DNA of 64,000 nucleotides, from contig NZ_BMTL01000039.1 of the NCBI RefSeq assembly GCF_014649655.1, forward strand, positions 1 through 64,000, given 5' to 3'. Position 1 is the stretch's first letter. The number at the start of each line of letters is the position of its first letter. Positions 1 through 9,228 of this stretch are shown one piece after another. Below the pieces are notes generated by a model, which saw nothing but the letters and a program-made list of their open reading frames with translations, was not told the origin of the DNA and searched no databases. The DNA is from Streptomyces humidus (GTDB taxonomy: Bacteria > Actinomycetota > Actinomycetes > Streptomycetales > Streptomycetaceae). Made by a program: the position numbers and the translations under genes.

Positions 1-190
1 ATCCTCGGCTTTCACGGCCGGGGACGGGGTATCAACATATCTGGCGTTGATTTTTGGCACGCTGTTGAGTTCTCAAGGAACGGACGCTTCCTTTGTAATC
101 ACCCGAACCTCTCGGGCTTTCCTCCGGGCGCTTCCCTTCGTCTTGCGTTTCAAACTCTATCAGGGTTTTCCCGCCCCTCTGACCACCGTT
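1..190 (-). promoter_or_regulatory. rRNA operon leader and promoter; the 16S gene lies off the left edge
   Basis: Read on the minus strand, 1-190 matches the Streptomyces rRNA leader. It has a -10-like TAGAGT (154-159) after the run GGGCGGGAAAACCCTGA, then the leader element TTGAGAACTCAACAGCGTG (about 62-80), of the type linked to antitermination and processing before 16S. The A+T-rich leader stands out from the genes around it. The 16S gene itself should start left of base 1 and is not present. The -35 box is not convincing. The assignment rests on recognising a leader sequence well known in this genus. Confidence 0.8.
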
Positions 191-334
191 CCGCAGGCAT
201 GCGGAATGCGATCCGAGGATGGGATCTGACAAATTTGAATGCTGCTCGATGAGCGTGCTTGATCGCGCCGTTCACCCTGAAGCAGGAGCACGACTGTACA
301 CGGGGCCGCGGAGCTGCTGCAAATCGTCTAGGGT

Positions 335-350
335 AGTGGTCTAGACCACG
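335..350. promoter_or_regulatory. DasR-responsive element (dre) upstream of crr
   Basis: GTGGTCTAGACCAC at 336-349 is a perfect 14-bp palindrome and fits the dre consensus ACTGGTCTAGACCACT closely. DasR is the GntR-family repressor that links N-acetylglucosamine and chitin use to the PTS, and crr-ptsI is a known DasR target in Streptomyces. The site lies 117 bases before the crr start. It also sits in the divergent interval with the rRNA promoter. Confidence 0.85.
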
Positions 351-465
351 GATCGGTCGTTCTCGTGCGGAACCGTCAGTTCATCTGACATACGCTGCTG
401 CACAGTGCGCTGACCTGGACAGACAGTAACGGCCCCTATACATCTCCATCCCTGGGAGGCTTCCC

Positions 466-915
466 ATGACCACCGTGACGTCCCCGATCGCAGGACGCGC
501 CGTCGGACTGGCAGCGGTGCCGGATCCGGTCTTCTCCGGAGCCATGGTCGGCCCGGGCACGGCGATCGACCCGGTGCGCGAACCCTCCGAGGCCATCGCG
601 CCGGTGGACGGCGTCATCGTCTCCCTCCACCCGCACGCTTTCGTCGTCGTCGCCCCGGAGGGGCACGGCGTGCTCACCCATCTCGGGATCGACACCGTGC
701 AGCTCAACGGCGAGGGCTTCGAACTCCTCGTGAACAAGGGAGACACCGTCACGCGCGGGCAGGCCATCGTGCGATGGGACCCGAGTGCGGTGGAATCGGC
801 CGGCAAGTCGCCGGTGTGCCCGATCGTCGCTCTGGAAGCCACGGCCGACGCCCTGGGCGATCTCCGTGAGGACGGCGATGTGAAAGCAGGCGACGTTCTG
901 TTTTCCTGGCAGTGA
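466..915 (+). CDS. crr: PTS glucose-type IIA component (IIA-Crr)
   Basis: Soluble phosphocarrier that takes phosphate from HPr and passes it to IIB domains of sugar permeases, notably the N-acetylglucosamine system in streptomycetes. The 149 residues cover one complete IIA-Crr domain. The two active-site histidines are visible: H57 in LHPHAF and H72 in THLGIDT, the latter being the phosphorylated one by homology. The ATG is preceded by GGGAGG at 454-459. ptsI starts 81 bases downstream on the same strand, so the general PTS genes are probably co-transcribed. The palindromic dre upstream suggests repression by DasR. Confidence 0.95.
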   Translation: MTTVTSPIAGRAVGLAAVPDPVFSGAMVGPGTAIDPVREPSEAIAPVDGVIVSLHPHAFVVVAPEGHGVLTHLGIDTVQLNGEGFELLVNKGDTVTRGQAIVRWDPSAVESAGKSPVCPIVALEATADALGDLREDGDVKAGDVLFSWQ

Positions 916-995
916 CGCCGACGCCGTCCCGGCCGACGGCACACAGGACAACCACCGCGGCGGCGGGACCCGCCGCACTATGGGAGACGGGTGAG

Positions 996-2666
996 ATGGA
1001 GACAACGCTGCGAGGCGTCGGCGTGAGCCACGGTGTGGCGATCGGCGAGGTACGGCACATGGGAACGGCGGTGCTCGAACCGCCCGCGAAGCAGATCCCG
1101 GCGGAGGATGCGGGGCGCGAACAGGGGCGCGCCCGCAAGGCCGTGGAGGCTGTGGCAGCCGACCTGACGGCGCGGGGCAATCTGGCGGGAGGCGAAGCCC
1201 AGGCGGTGCTCGAGGCGCAGGCCATGATGGCCCAGGACCCCGAGCTGATGGTCGACGTGGACCGGCGTATCGCCGTCGGCAGCACGGCCGAGCGCGCCGT
1301 GTACGACGCCTTCGCCGCCTACCGCGAGTTGCTGGCCGGAGCGGGTGAGTATCTGGCAGGTCGCGTGGCCGACCTCGACGATGTGCGCAATCGCATCGTC
1401 GCCCGTCTGCTGGGTGTCCCGATGCCGGGGGTGCCCGACAGTGACGAGCCGTACGTGCTGGTCGCCCGCGACCTGGCCCCCGCCGACACCGCGTTGCTGG
1501 ACCCGACGCTGGTCCTCGGCTTCGTGACCGAGGAAGGCGGGCCGACGAGTCACAGCGCGATTCTCGCCCGCGCGCTCGGGGTGCCGGCCGTCGTGGCTCT
1601 GCCGGGGGCCGGTGAGCTCGCGGAGGGCACGGTGATCGCCGTCGACGGCAGCACCGGCGACGTCTTCGTGAACCCGAGCGACGCGAAGAAGGCGCAGCTC
1701 GAAGCGGCGGCCGCCGAGCGCAGGGCGGCGCTGGCGGCCTCGACCGGGCCTGGCGCCACCGCCGACGGTCACAAGGTGCCGCTGCTGGCGAATGTCGGCG
1801 GGCCCGCCGACGTGCCGGCTGCCCTCGACGCCGGGGCAGAGGGCGTCGGGCTCTTCCGTACCGAGTTCCTCTTCCTCGACGACAGCGAGAACGCGCCGTC
1901 GGAGGGGAAGCAGGTCGAGGCCTACCGGCAGGTGCTCGAGGCGTTCCCGGAGGGTCGCGTCGTCGTACGGGTGCTGGATGCGGGGGCGGACAAACCTCTG
2001 GACTTCCTGACGCCGGCCGACGAACCCAACCCCGCGCTGGGCGTGCGGGGGCTTCGGACGCTCCTGGACCACCCCGACGTGCTGCGGACGCAGCTGACGG
2101 CGCTGGCGAAGGCTGCCGAGGGGCTGCCGGTCCACCTCGAGGTGATGGCGCCCATGGTGGCGGACCGCGCGGACGCCAAGGCCTTCGCGGACGCGTGTCG
2201 CGAGGCGGGGCTGCGAGCGAAGTTCGGCGCGATGGTCGAGATTCCGTCGGCGGCCCTGCGGGCTCGCTCGATCCTGCAGGAGGTGGAGTTCCTGTCTCTC
2301 GGCACGAACGACCTCGCGCAGTACACGTTCGCGGCCGACCGGCAGGTGGGAGCGGTGTCCCGTCTGCAGGATCCGTGGCAGCCCGCGCTGCTGGACCTCG
2401 TGGCCCTGTCCGCCGAGGCGGCCAAGGCCGAGGGCAAGAGCTGCGGTGTGTGCGGCGAGGCCGCCGCCGATCCGCTGCTCGCGTGTGTGCTGACCGGTCT
2501 GGGGGTCACCTCTCTTTCCATGGGGTCCGCGTCGATTCCCTATGTGCGTGGTGCGCTGGCGAAGTACACGCTGGCGCAGTGCGAGCGTGCCGCGGCCGCG
2601 GCACGTGCCTGCGACAGCGCGGCGGAAGCGCGCGAGGCGGCGCAGGCCGCGCTGTCCGGGGAGTAG
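996..2666 (+). CDS. ptsI: Phosphoenolpyruvate-protein phosphotransferase (PTS enzyme I)
   Basis: First enzyme of the PTS: it autophosphorylates from phosphoenolpyruvate and donates to HPr. The phospho-histidine motif GGPTSHSAI places the active-site His at residue 186. The C-terminal PEP-binding barrel shows LFRTEFLF, FLSLGTNDLAQYT and the catalytic Cys in GVCGEAAAD (about residue 486). The ATG at 996 follows GGGAGACGGGTGAG, and earlier in-frame starts would overlap crr without a better ribosome site. The resulting 556 residues agree with actinobacterial enzyme I. A strong hairpin follows the stop. HPr is not in this window. Confidence 0.96.
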   Translation: METTLRGVGVSHGVAIGEVRHMGTAVLEPPAKQIPAEDAGREQGRARKAVEAVAADLTARGNLAGGEAQAVLEAQAMMAQDPELMVDVDRRIAVGSTAERAVYDAFAAYRELLAGAGEYLAGRVADLDDVRNRIVARLLGVPMPGVPDSDEPYVLVARDLAPADTALLDPTLVLGFVTEEGGPTSHSAILARALGVPAVVALPGAGELAEGTVIAVDGSTGDVFVNPSDAKKAQLEAAAAERRAALAASTGPGATADGHKVPLLANVGGPADVPAALDAGAEGVGLFRTEFLFLDDSENAPSEGKQVEAYRQVLEAFPEGRVVVRVLDAGADKPLDFLTPADEPNPALGVRGLRTLLDHPDVLRTQLTALAKAAEGLPVHLEVMAPMVADRADAKAFADACREAGLRAKFGAMVEIPSAALRARSILQEVEFLSLGTNDLAQYTFAADRQVGAVSRLQDPWQPALLDLVALSAEAAKAEGKSCGVCGEAAADPLLACVLTGLGVTSLSMGSASIPYVRGALAKYTLAQCERAAAAARACDSAAEAREAAQAALSGE

Positions 2667-2692
2667 CCGGAGCCGTAGGCAGCGGGCCGGTG

Positions 2693-2730
2693 GCCAGGGG
2701 CGCTCCGCCTTCGGGTGGAGCGCCCCTGGC
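2693..2730. terminator. Hairpin terminator between ptsI and the convergent gene
   Basis: GCCAGGGGCGCTCC (2693-2706) and GGAGCGCCCCTGGC (2717-2730) form a perfect 14-bp stem with a 10-base loop. It sits between the ptsI stop and the stop of the minus-strand gene ending at 2750, so it can serve both strands. There is no U tract, which is normal for Streptomyces. Confidence 0.85.
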
Positions 2731-2749
2731 GCGGTCGGGTTCCCGTCGA

Positions 2750-3643
2750 TCAGTGGGCGTGGCCTGAGGGCCCTCCCCTGGGACCGAGGTCCGGTGGGAA
2801 GCAGTAGTCGACGCCGGACTCCGGTGAGATGAGGTCGCCGGATTCGATGTCGGTGCAGTAGGCGTCGAAGACTTCGCCGGCGGTCAGGGGTTCGAGGCCG
2901 TCGCCGCGCAGACGCCATCCGTAGATCTGGTCGGAGACGCCCGGAGCGCTGGTGCGCATGACCAGTCCGCCCGGGCTCCGGGTGGCGAGCCCGAGGGCAA
3001 GGACGGTGGTGAACTCCAGGGCCTCGGCGTCGTCGAGCACAGCGGTGTCGTCGGCTCGGTCGTCGGCGTGGAGGACCCCGACCAGGGTTTCGGGCGTGCC
3101 GGTGACGCTGCAGACGAGATGCCGGTCGCCAGGTGGCGCCGTGTCGAGGATGCGGGCGAGGAGGTCCGAGGCATGCGTGAAGGCGGCGCGCCCGATGTCC
3201 TCGCCGCAGGTGGCGCAGGCGCCGAGGCGGGCGAGGAGCGTGGCAGCGTACTCCCAGGTGGCCTGGCGGACGGCTTCGTCGACGAGGGCGGGCAGGAGGT
3301 CGGCGAGAGGCTGGCCCTCGTAGGGGATGGTGGGGCCCGTGGTCGCGAGTTCGGCCGTGAAGCGGGTGCGGTTGGCGGGGTCGTCGGCGTCGAGGCCCTT
3401 GGCGGTGCAGTAGGCGGCGTAGTCCTGGGGGTCGAAGAGGGCCAGCGTGGTGTGGCTGCCTTGCAGGGCGCGTGCCCTGAGCAGGCCTTCGACCTGTCGC
3501 AGGTAGGTGGCGTGATCGTCGAACGTGAAGGTGCGGTAGCGCCGCATGGCGCGGAAGTCGTGTTCGTCGGTGAGGACGCCGATGGTGCCGGCGATCTCCC
3601 GGCGCAGGACGCGCCGCATGGTCTGCTGGTCGGTGGCTGCCAT
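2750..3643 (-). CDS. Conserved hypothetical protein, 297 aa
   Basis: I do not recognise the family. The start is taken at ATG 3643 because AGGGGGAAAAA directly precedes it; a longer frame begins at 3679 without a comparable site. The protein is acidic and soluble with no signal or membrane segment. The N-terminal third is rich in basic helices (ADQQ-MRRVLRREI-type), the middle carries a CATCG pair of cysteines (about residue 153), and an aromatic C-terminus ends near VDYCFPPD. Transcription converges on ptsI. An actinomycete-restricted housekeeping protein is likely, but no role can be stated. Confidence 0.75.
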   Translation of the reverse strand: MAATDQQTMRRVLRREIAGTIGVLTDEHDFRAMRRYRTFTFDDHATYLRQVEGLLRARALQGSHTTLALFDPQDYAAYCTAKGLDADDPANRTRFTAELATTGPTIPYEGQPLADLLPALVDEAVRQATWEYAATLLARLGACATCGEDIGRAAFTHASDLLARILDTAPPGDRHLVCSVTGTPETLVGVLHADDRADDTAVLDDAEALEFTTVLALGLATRSPGGLVMRTSAPGVSDQIYGWRLRGDGLEPLTAGEVFDAYCTDIESGDLISPESGVDYCFPPDLGPRGGPSGHAH

Positions 3644-3818
3644 TTTTTCCCCCTGTTGTGCACGTCGATCAATGCTCACTCACAGTAATCGACGGTACTG
3701 ACAGTGAGAGTTCGGTCGAGCGACAGCTGCCTCGTACGGCACGGAACGTGCTGGTCACAGGGGTGGGGGAAGTGGTCCGGCCTCGGCGGTCCTGCTCGGC
3801 GAGGCGCGGACCCGCTGC

Positions 3819-3842
3819 GGCCCTGCGGGGCTCGGCAGGGCC
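3819..3842 (-). terminator. Possible terminator after the acetoacetyl-CoA synthetase gene
   Basis: GGCCCTGC (3819-3826) and GCAGGGCC (3835-3842) form an 8-bp G+C-rich stem with an 8-base loop, beginning 20 bases past the stop of the gene ending at 3862. It is short, so this is only a plausible terminator. Confidence 0.45.
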
Positions 3843-3861
3843 CTCGGCTGCGGGGGCGTGC

Positions 3862-5829
3862 TCAGGATCGATTGCGGGCGAGGTCCTCGTAGAAGTGCAG
3901 GAGGTCGAGGTCGTCGATGGAGCCGGGATTGACGGCCTTCTCCAGGGGGGTGCCCTGGAGAAGGCGTTTGACCGGCACCTCGATGCGTTTGCCGGTGAGG
4001 GTGTGCGGGACTCCCGGTACCTCGATGACCTCGTCCGGGACGTGGCGTGGGGAGAGCTGTTCGCGGATGGCCTGCTTGATGCGGTCCAGGAGAGCCGCGT
4101 CGAGGACTGCTCCCGGGGCGAGGTGCACGAAGAGCGGCATCCAGTACCCGCCGTCGGGCTGCTCGATGCCGATGACCAGGGATTCCTTGATCTCGGGGAT
4201 GCGTTCGACGACCTCGTAGATGTCCGCGGAGCCCATGCGCACGCCCTGGCGGTTGAGCGTGGAGTCGGAGCGGCCGTGGATGACGACGGAGCCGCGTGAG
4301 GTGACGGTGATCCAGTCGCCGTGCCGCCAGACGCCGGGAAAGGTGTCGAAGTAGCTGTCGTGGTAGCGGCTGCCGTCCGGGTCGTTCCAGAAGCGGACCG
4401 GCATCGAGGGCATGGGGTTGGTGACGACGAGCTCGCCGACCTCGTCGATCACGGGCCTGCCGTCGGGGTCCCAGGCCTGCAGATCGGTGCCGAGACCGGG
4501 GGCCTGGAGTTCGCCGGTGTACACCGGGAGAGTGGGGACGGCTCCGGCGAAGCACGAACACACGTCCGTGCCGCCGCTGACGGAGGCGATCCACAGGTCG
4601 TCGCGGACCTCGTCGTGCAGCCAGCGGAAGCCGTCGGGCGGGAGGGGGGACCCCGTGGTGGCGACGCACTGGACCGCGGAGAGGTCGAAGTCCCGGGAGG
4701 GGTGCACCTCCGCCTTGCGGCAGGCCATCACATACGCCGCCGAGGTGCCGTACAGAGTGGTGCCGGTGCGTTCGGCGACGCGCCACTGCGCGCCGATGTC
4801 GGGGTGGCCCGGGCTGCCGTCGTAGAGGACGATCGTCGTCCCGGTCAGGAGGCCGGAGACGAGGAAGTTCCACATCATCCAGCCGGTCGAGGTGTACCAG
4901 AAGAAGCGGTCCTCGGGCCCGAGGTCGCAGTGCAGGCCGAGCTGCTTGAGGTGCTCGACGAGGATGCCGCCCTGGGACTGGACGATGGCCTTGGGCAGGC
5001 CGGTGGTGCCGGAGGAGTAGAGCACCCAGAGGGGGTGGTCGAAGGGGACCTGTTCGAAGAGGGGTTCTTCGTCCGCGGCGGTCAGGGCCGACCATTCCAG
5101 GGCGCCCTCGGGCGGTTCGGCGCCGAGGAGGGGAATGTGGACCACGGCGCGCAGGGTGGGCAGTTCGGCGCGCAGTTCGGCGACGACGGCGCGGCGGTCG
5201 TGTTCCTTGCCGCCGTAGCGGTAGCCGTCGACGGCGAACAGGACGACGGGTTCGACCTGCTGGAACCGGTCGAGGACGCTGCGGGCGCCGAAGTCGGGGG
5301 CGCAGGAAGTCCACACTCCGCCGACGGCGGCCGTGGCCAGAAGGGCGACGACCGCCTGGGGGATGTTCGGAAGATATCCGCTGATCCTGTCGCCGGGGCT
5401 CACGCCGAGCGCGCGCAGTTCGGCGGCCAGTGAGCCGACCTGGCGGCGCAGCTCGGACCAGGTCACGGGACTCGGTTCGTGGATCTCGTCGACGTACAGC
5501 AGGGCCGGTTCGTCCGGCCGGGTGGCGGCCGCGCGCAGCGCGTGTTCGGCGTAGTTCAGCGTCCCGCCGGGGAACCATGCGGCGCCGGGCATGGCGCGCT
5601 CGCCCAGCACGCGCGTGTACGGCGTCGAGAACCGTACGTCGAACCACTGCGTGAGGGCTTTCCAGAACGTCTCCAGCTCGTCGACGGACCAGCGGTGCAG
5701 CGCCGGATAACCGCCTTCGGAGGGCGCTCCGTGGTGCTCGGCCGCCCAGGTCTGGAACTTGGTGATCTGGGCCTGGGCCGTTCGCTGCGGATCTGGCCGC
5801 CAGAGCGGCTCGGGGTTCACGATGGGCAT
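3862..5829 (-). CDS. Acetoacetate-CoA ligase (acetoacetyl-CoA synthetase)
   Basis: ANL-superfamily enzyme that adenylates acetoacetate and transfers it to CoA. The phosphate-binding motif reads SSGTTGLPKA, the hinge region carries YHDSYFDTFPGVWRHGDW, and the A10 motif LTGKRIEVPVKRLL supplies the catalytic lysine. The extended N-terminus (NPEPLWRPDPQR) and length of 655 aa fit the acetoacetyl-CoA synthetase subfamily better than acetyl-CoA synthetase. ATG 5829 has GGGAG upstream; the open frame reaches 5985 but that part lacks homology-like features. It is divergent from the family 31 glycosidase across about 215 bases. Confidence 0.92.
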   Translation of the reverse strand: MPIVNPEPLWRPDPQRTAQAQITKFQTWAAEHHGAPSEGGYPALHRWSVDELETFWKALTQWFDVRFSTPYTRVLGERAMPGAAWFPGGTLNYAEHALRAAATRPDEPALLYVDEIHEPSPVTWSELRRQVGSLAAELRALGVSPGDRISGYLPNIPQAVVALLATAAVGGVWTSCAPDFGARSVLDRFQQVEPVVLFAVDGYRYGGKEHDRRAVVAELRAELPTLRAVVHIPLLGAEPPEGALEWSALTAADEEPLFEQVPFDHPLWVLYSSGTTGLPKAIVQSQGGILVEHLKQLGLHCDLGPEDRFFWYTSTGWMMWNFLVSGLLTGTTIVLYDGSPGHPDIGAQWRVAERTGTTLYGTSAAYVMACRKAEVHPSRDFDLSAVQCVATTGSPLPPDGFRWLHDEVRDDLWIASVSGGTDVCSCFAGAVPTLPVYTGELQAPGLGTDLQAWDPDGRPVIDEVGELVVTNPMPSMPVRFWNDPDGSRYHDSYFDTFPGVWRHGDWITVTSRGSVVIHGRSDSTLNRQGVRMGSADIYEVVERIPEIKESLVIGIEQPDGGYWMPLFVHLAPGAVLDAALLDRIKQAIREQLSPRHVPDEVIEVPGVPHTLTGKRIEVPVKRLLQGTPLEKAVNPGSIDDLDLLHFYEDLARNRS

Positions 5830-6044
5830 GAAGCGGCTCCCGGACTGTGCGCGTCGTGTGCGTCGCCCGCGCACGAGCAGGGGGTGGTGCGCGTGACGCG
5901 GCTGACACGGACGATGCCATGTGATCGACTTCTGCACCAGAGCGGGCGCCCCACAGTCCGAGTCGTGAAGATGTGCTCCCGCCACAGGTGAACGGCAGTT
6001 GAACGACCCGCGCGCGTGACGCGGTCAGTGACAGGGTGAGCAGC

Positions 6045-8411
6045 ATGAGCGGTCGTGACCTGGTGCGTTCGATGAAGGCGGTCGGTTCCGCGGGAGCTGC
6101 CCAGGGGTTGCGCACCGTGAGGGCCTCGTGGCGCAGGAGGCGGGCCGACGCGGTGGGGCTGCCGGCGCGGGGTCCTGAGCGCGCGCGGGTGCCCGGGCCG
6201 GTGCAGGAGGCGATGCCGGGTCCTGGTGGTGGGACGCTCCGCTTCAGCCGTTCGGAGCTGAGGATCCGCGTCGCCGTGAACGGTGCCGTGTTCTGGGGCT
6301 GGGACGGGGCGGAGCCGGAGCCGTCGTACGCGCTGGCCGGCCCGTGTCCCGAGGCGGACCCGCGTGCGGTGCTGGAGCCGGACAAGGACGGCGGCTGGCG
6401 GGTGGTGGCGGAGCGGCTGACGGTCGTGGTCTCTCGGCACGGCGCCGTCGAGGTGTGCACGCCGGGAGGAGTCGTGCTGCGTCGTGATCTGCCGCCCCGC
6501 TGGTGGGAGCGGCAGGCGGGCGGTGCGGCGCGGTGGGTGCAGCGCTCGGAGGTGGCGGCGGACGCGCGGTTCTTCGGCCTCGGCGGCAGGGCGTCCGGGC
6601 TGCGGTTGCGCGACGGGTCGTACCGGCTGTGGAACACCGGCCCCGGGCGCGCGTCCGGTGCGGGCCACGACCCGTCGGGTGTGACGATGCCGGTGCAGCT
6701 CGTGGTGGCCGACGCGGGGACGCATCTGGTGTTCCACGACACCTCCTGGGACGGCACGGTCGTGGTGCGGGAGGGCGAGGAGGGGGCGGGCTCCGGGCAC
6801 GACCGGCCGGGGTCGTGTGAGGTGCGGATGGACGGCGGGCCGTTGCGGTGCTGGGTGATGGTGGGCACTCCCGCGCGCGTGCTCCTCGCCTGGGCATCGC
6901 TCACCGGGGCGGCGGCGGTGCCGCCCGAGTGGGCTCTGGGGCACCATCACGCGCGGCGGGGCCTCGGCGGCGAGCAGGAGGTCCGACGGATCGTCGCGGA
7001 CTATCAGGAGCACGGACTGCCGCTGGACGCGCTCCACCTGGACGTCGACCACTACGACGAGCATCAGGTCTTCACCGTCGACCAGGAGCGTTTCCCGAAA
7101 CTGTCGGTGCTGGCCGATGAGCTGCGGCGGGACGGGATACGCCTGGTGTCGGCGGTGGATCCGGCGGTCAAGGCCGCGCCGGGCAGCGCCGTGTACGAGG
7201 GCGGGGTCGCCGAGGACGTGTTCGTGCGGGACGCGTCGGGGCGGCTCGTCGAGGGCGTGGGGCGACCCGGGGAGACGGTGTTCCCGGATTTCACGCACGC
7301 GCGAGTGCGGCAGTGGTGGGGTGGTCTCTATGCCGAGCGGATCGAGCAGGGCTTCGCCGGATTCTGGCACGACAGGAACGAGCCGACGTTGTTCGCCGCC
7401 TTCGGGGAGCCGACGTTGCCCCGGTCGGCACGGCACGTCCTGGAGGGGCACGGCGGTGATCACCGCGAGGCGCACAACGTGTACGGGCTGTGCATGGCCC
7501 GGGCGGCGTACGAGGGCCTGCGGGGGCCGGATCCGGAGCAGCGCCCGTTCGTCGTCTCGCGGTCCGGCTGGGCGGGTCTGCAGCGCTACGGAGGAGCCTG
7601 GCCGGGGGATGTGGGCGCCGGCTGGCCGGGGCTGCGGGCGTCGTTGTCGCTGGTGATGGGCCTCGGGTTGTGCGGGGTGCCGTATTCGGGGCCGGACTTG
7701 GGCGGATTCGACGGCAGTCCGTCGCCCGAGCTGTATCTGCGCCGGCTCCAGCTGGGGGCTTACCTTCCGTTGTTCCGCACGCATGGAGTCGGGCGCGGGG
7801 GCGGGCGGGAGCCGTGGGAGTTCGGCGAGGAGGTGCTGGAGCACGCGCGTGGGGCGCTCTTGGAGCGTCGGCGGCTGTTGCCGTACTTCGTGACGCTGGC
7901 GCATCTGGCGAGCCGTACCGGCGCTCCCTGTGTGCGTCCGGTGTGGTGGGGATCCCCCGGGAACCGGACCTTGCGGGACTGTGAGGACGCCTTCCTCCTG
8001 GGCGACTGTCTGCTGGTGGCGCCCGTGCTGGAGCCCGGCGTCGACCGGCGCACGGTGCGGCTTCCGCGGGGACGCTGGTACGACACGGCGACGGGCCGGG
8101 TGTACGAGGGGCCGGGGCAGGTGCTCGTGGAGGCCCCGGCGTCGCGTATTCCGGTGCTCGCGCGCGCGGGCGCCGTGCTGCCGGTGCGGGGCGAGGACGG
8201 CGGGCTGGAACTGGAGGTGTGGGCGCCGGCCCGCGGGCGGAGGGGCGGGGGCCTGGTGGTGCGGGAAGCGGGAGACGGCGGGGAAGAGCCGCGGACCGAG
8301 CGGTACGTCACCCGCTGGGAGGGGCTGCGGATCGTCGTGGAACGGGAGGGTGAGGACGGCGTGCGGGCGCCGTCCCACCCGGTCCGCGTTCGCGGGCTCG
8401 GCGAGCGGTGA
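6045..8411 (+). CDS. Glycoside hydrolase family 31 (alpha-glucosidase type)
   Basis: Retaining alpha-glycosidase, 788 aa, apparently cytoplasmic as no signal peptide is seen. The nucleophile motif is FWHDRNEPT (Asp 443), and the acid/base Asp lies in WPGDVGAGW (about residue 522), after RSGWAGLQRYGG. The downstream PYSGPDLGGF and YLPLFRTHG motifs are typical of the family. The nucleophile context WHDRNEP differs from the usual W-N-D-M-N-E-P, so substrate range may be unusual. ATG 6045 follows GGGTGAG; an in-frame GTG at 6036 is possible. The gene is convergent with the Nudix gene, with only two bases between stops. Confidence 0.9.
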   Translation: MSGRDLVRSMKAVGSAGAAQGLRTVRASWRRRRADAVGLPARGPERARVPGPVQEAMPGPGGGTLRFSRSELRIRVAVNGAVFWGWDGAEPEPSYALAGPCPEADPRAVLEPDKDGGWRVVAERLTVVVSRHGAVEVCTPGGVVLRRDLPPRWWERQAGGAARWVQRSEVAADARFFGLGGRASGLRLRDGSYRLWNTGPGRASGAGHDPSGVTMPVQLVVADAGTHLVFHDTSWDGTVVVREGEEGAGSGHDRPGSCEVRMDGGPLRCWVMVGTPARVLLAWASLTGAAAVPPEWALGHHHARRGLGGEQEVRRIVADYQEHGLPLDALHLDVDHYDEHQVFTVDQERFPKLSVLADELRRDGIRLVSAVDPAVKAAPGSAVYEGGVAEDVFVRDASGRLVEGVGRPGETVFPDFTHARVRQWWGGLYAERIEQGFAGFWHDRNEPTLFAAFGEPTLPRSARHVLEGHGGDHREAHNVYGLCMARAAYEGLRGPDPEQRPFVVSRSGWAGLQRYGGAWPGDVGAGWPGLRASLSLVMGLGLCGVPYSGPDLGGFDGSPSPELYLRRLQLGAYLPLFRTHGVGRGGGREPWEFGEEVLEHARGALLERRRLLPYFVTLAHLASRTGAPCVRPVWWGSPGNRTLRDCEDAFLLGDCLLVAPVLEPGVDRRTVRLPRGRWYDTATGRVYEGPGQVLVEAPASRIPVLARAGAVLPVRGEDGGLELEVWAPARGRRGGGLVVREAGDGGEEPRTERYVTRWEGLRIVVEREGEDGVRAPSHPVRVRGLGER

Positions 8412-8413
8412 CG

Positions 8414-8950
8414 TCAGATGTAGCGGCCCTCGAAGAACGCCCGCACTGCGATGGTGTGGAGCGGGAAGGCGAGTTCCTCCGGCCGGTGCAGCAGGTGCCA
8501 GCCCTCGGTCTCGTCGGTCGCGGCGGACGCCGGCAGCCCGTCCGCAGAGCGCTCCGGAAGGAGACCGAACAGCAGCAGGTGACCGTCGGGCGAGCTCATG
8601 GCGTCGGCGAGCCGCACGTCGCGGGACGCCGCCTCGATCCCGGTCTCCTCCCTGAGCTCGCGGACGACGGCCTGCCGCCACTCCTCGCGGTCGTCGATGA
8701 AGCCGCCGGGCAGGGCTATGCCCCCGCGCGCGGGAGCGATGGTTCGGGTGATGACGACCAGGGCGGTGCCCTTCGAGTCGTACACGGGCTGGAGCGCGAC
8801 GGCCACCGGCAGGGGGTTGCGATAGACCACGGCGGAGCAGACCCGACAGGTGCGGGGCCAGTCGGTGACGCCCTCCCCGTAGGGCGCTCCGCAGCTCGAA
8901 CAGTGGGAGCCGCGCGCGGAGTTCGCAGTGGAATGCAGAGTTTCGGACAC
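8414..8950 (-). CDS. Nudix hydrolase with N-terminal zinc ribbon
   Basis: Pyrophosphohydrolase of the Nudix family, 178 aa. The Nudix box is intact: GGFIDDREEWRQAVVREL followed by REETGIE, giving the G-x5-E-x7-RE-x2-EE-x-G pattern. An N-terminal CSSCG / CRVC pair forms a zinc ribbon, as in NADH-pyrophosphatase-like members. GTG 8950 is chosen because the product then begins just before the ribbon; the frame is open upstream to 9127 but that part is arginine-rich and overlaps the opposite promoter region. The substrate cannot be told from sequence. Confidence 0.88.
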   Translation of the reverse strand: MSETLHSTANSARGSHCSSCGAPYGEGVTDWPRTCRVCSAVVYRNPLPVAVALQPVYDSKGTALVVITRTIAPARGGIALPGGFIDDREEWRQAVVRELREETGIEAASRDVRLADAMSSPDGHLLLFGLLPERSADGLPASAATDETEGWHLLHRPEELAFPLHTIAVRAFFEGRYI

Positions 8951-9228
8951 GCGGCGGAGCGTATCCGATCTTGGGGTGGGCGTCGTACGGGAGCAGCTCG
9001 GCGCCGTCCGACGAGGGATCCGGCGGAGCCGGAGAGCCCGAGTGGGAGTCCGGGTGGGCTGGGGCTTGGGGTGGGCCGGCGTCTCGAGCCGGTCGGAACC
9101 GGTTCCCATGTGTCCGCGCGACGGCACGTTGCTCTGTGGAGCGTCGCGTCATGTCTTCGCCCTGCCCATTTCACCACCGGCGTGCCACACTCCTGACGAG
9201 CCGTCAGATGGTGAGCTCGGGAGGGGCC

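Noticed and set aside
5830..9152. Long minus-strand frame across the glycosidase and Nudix region
   Set aside because: It is the reverse shadow of the family 31 glycosidase, whose catalytic motifs are on the plus strand. The product is Arg/Pro/His-rich.
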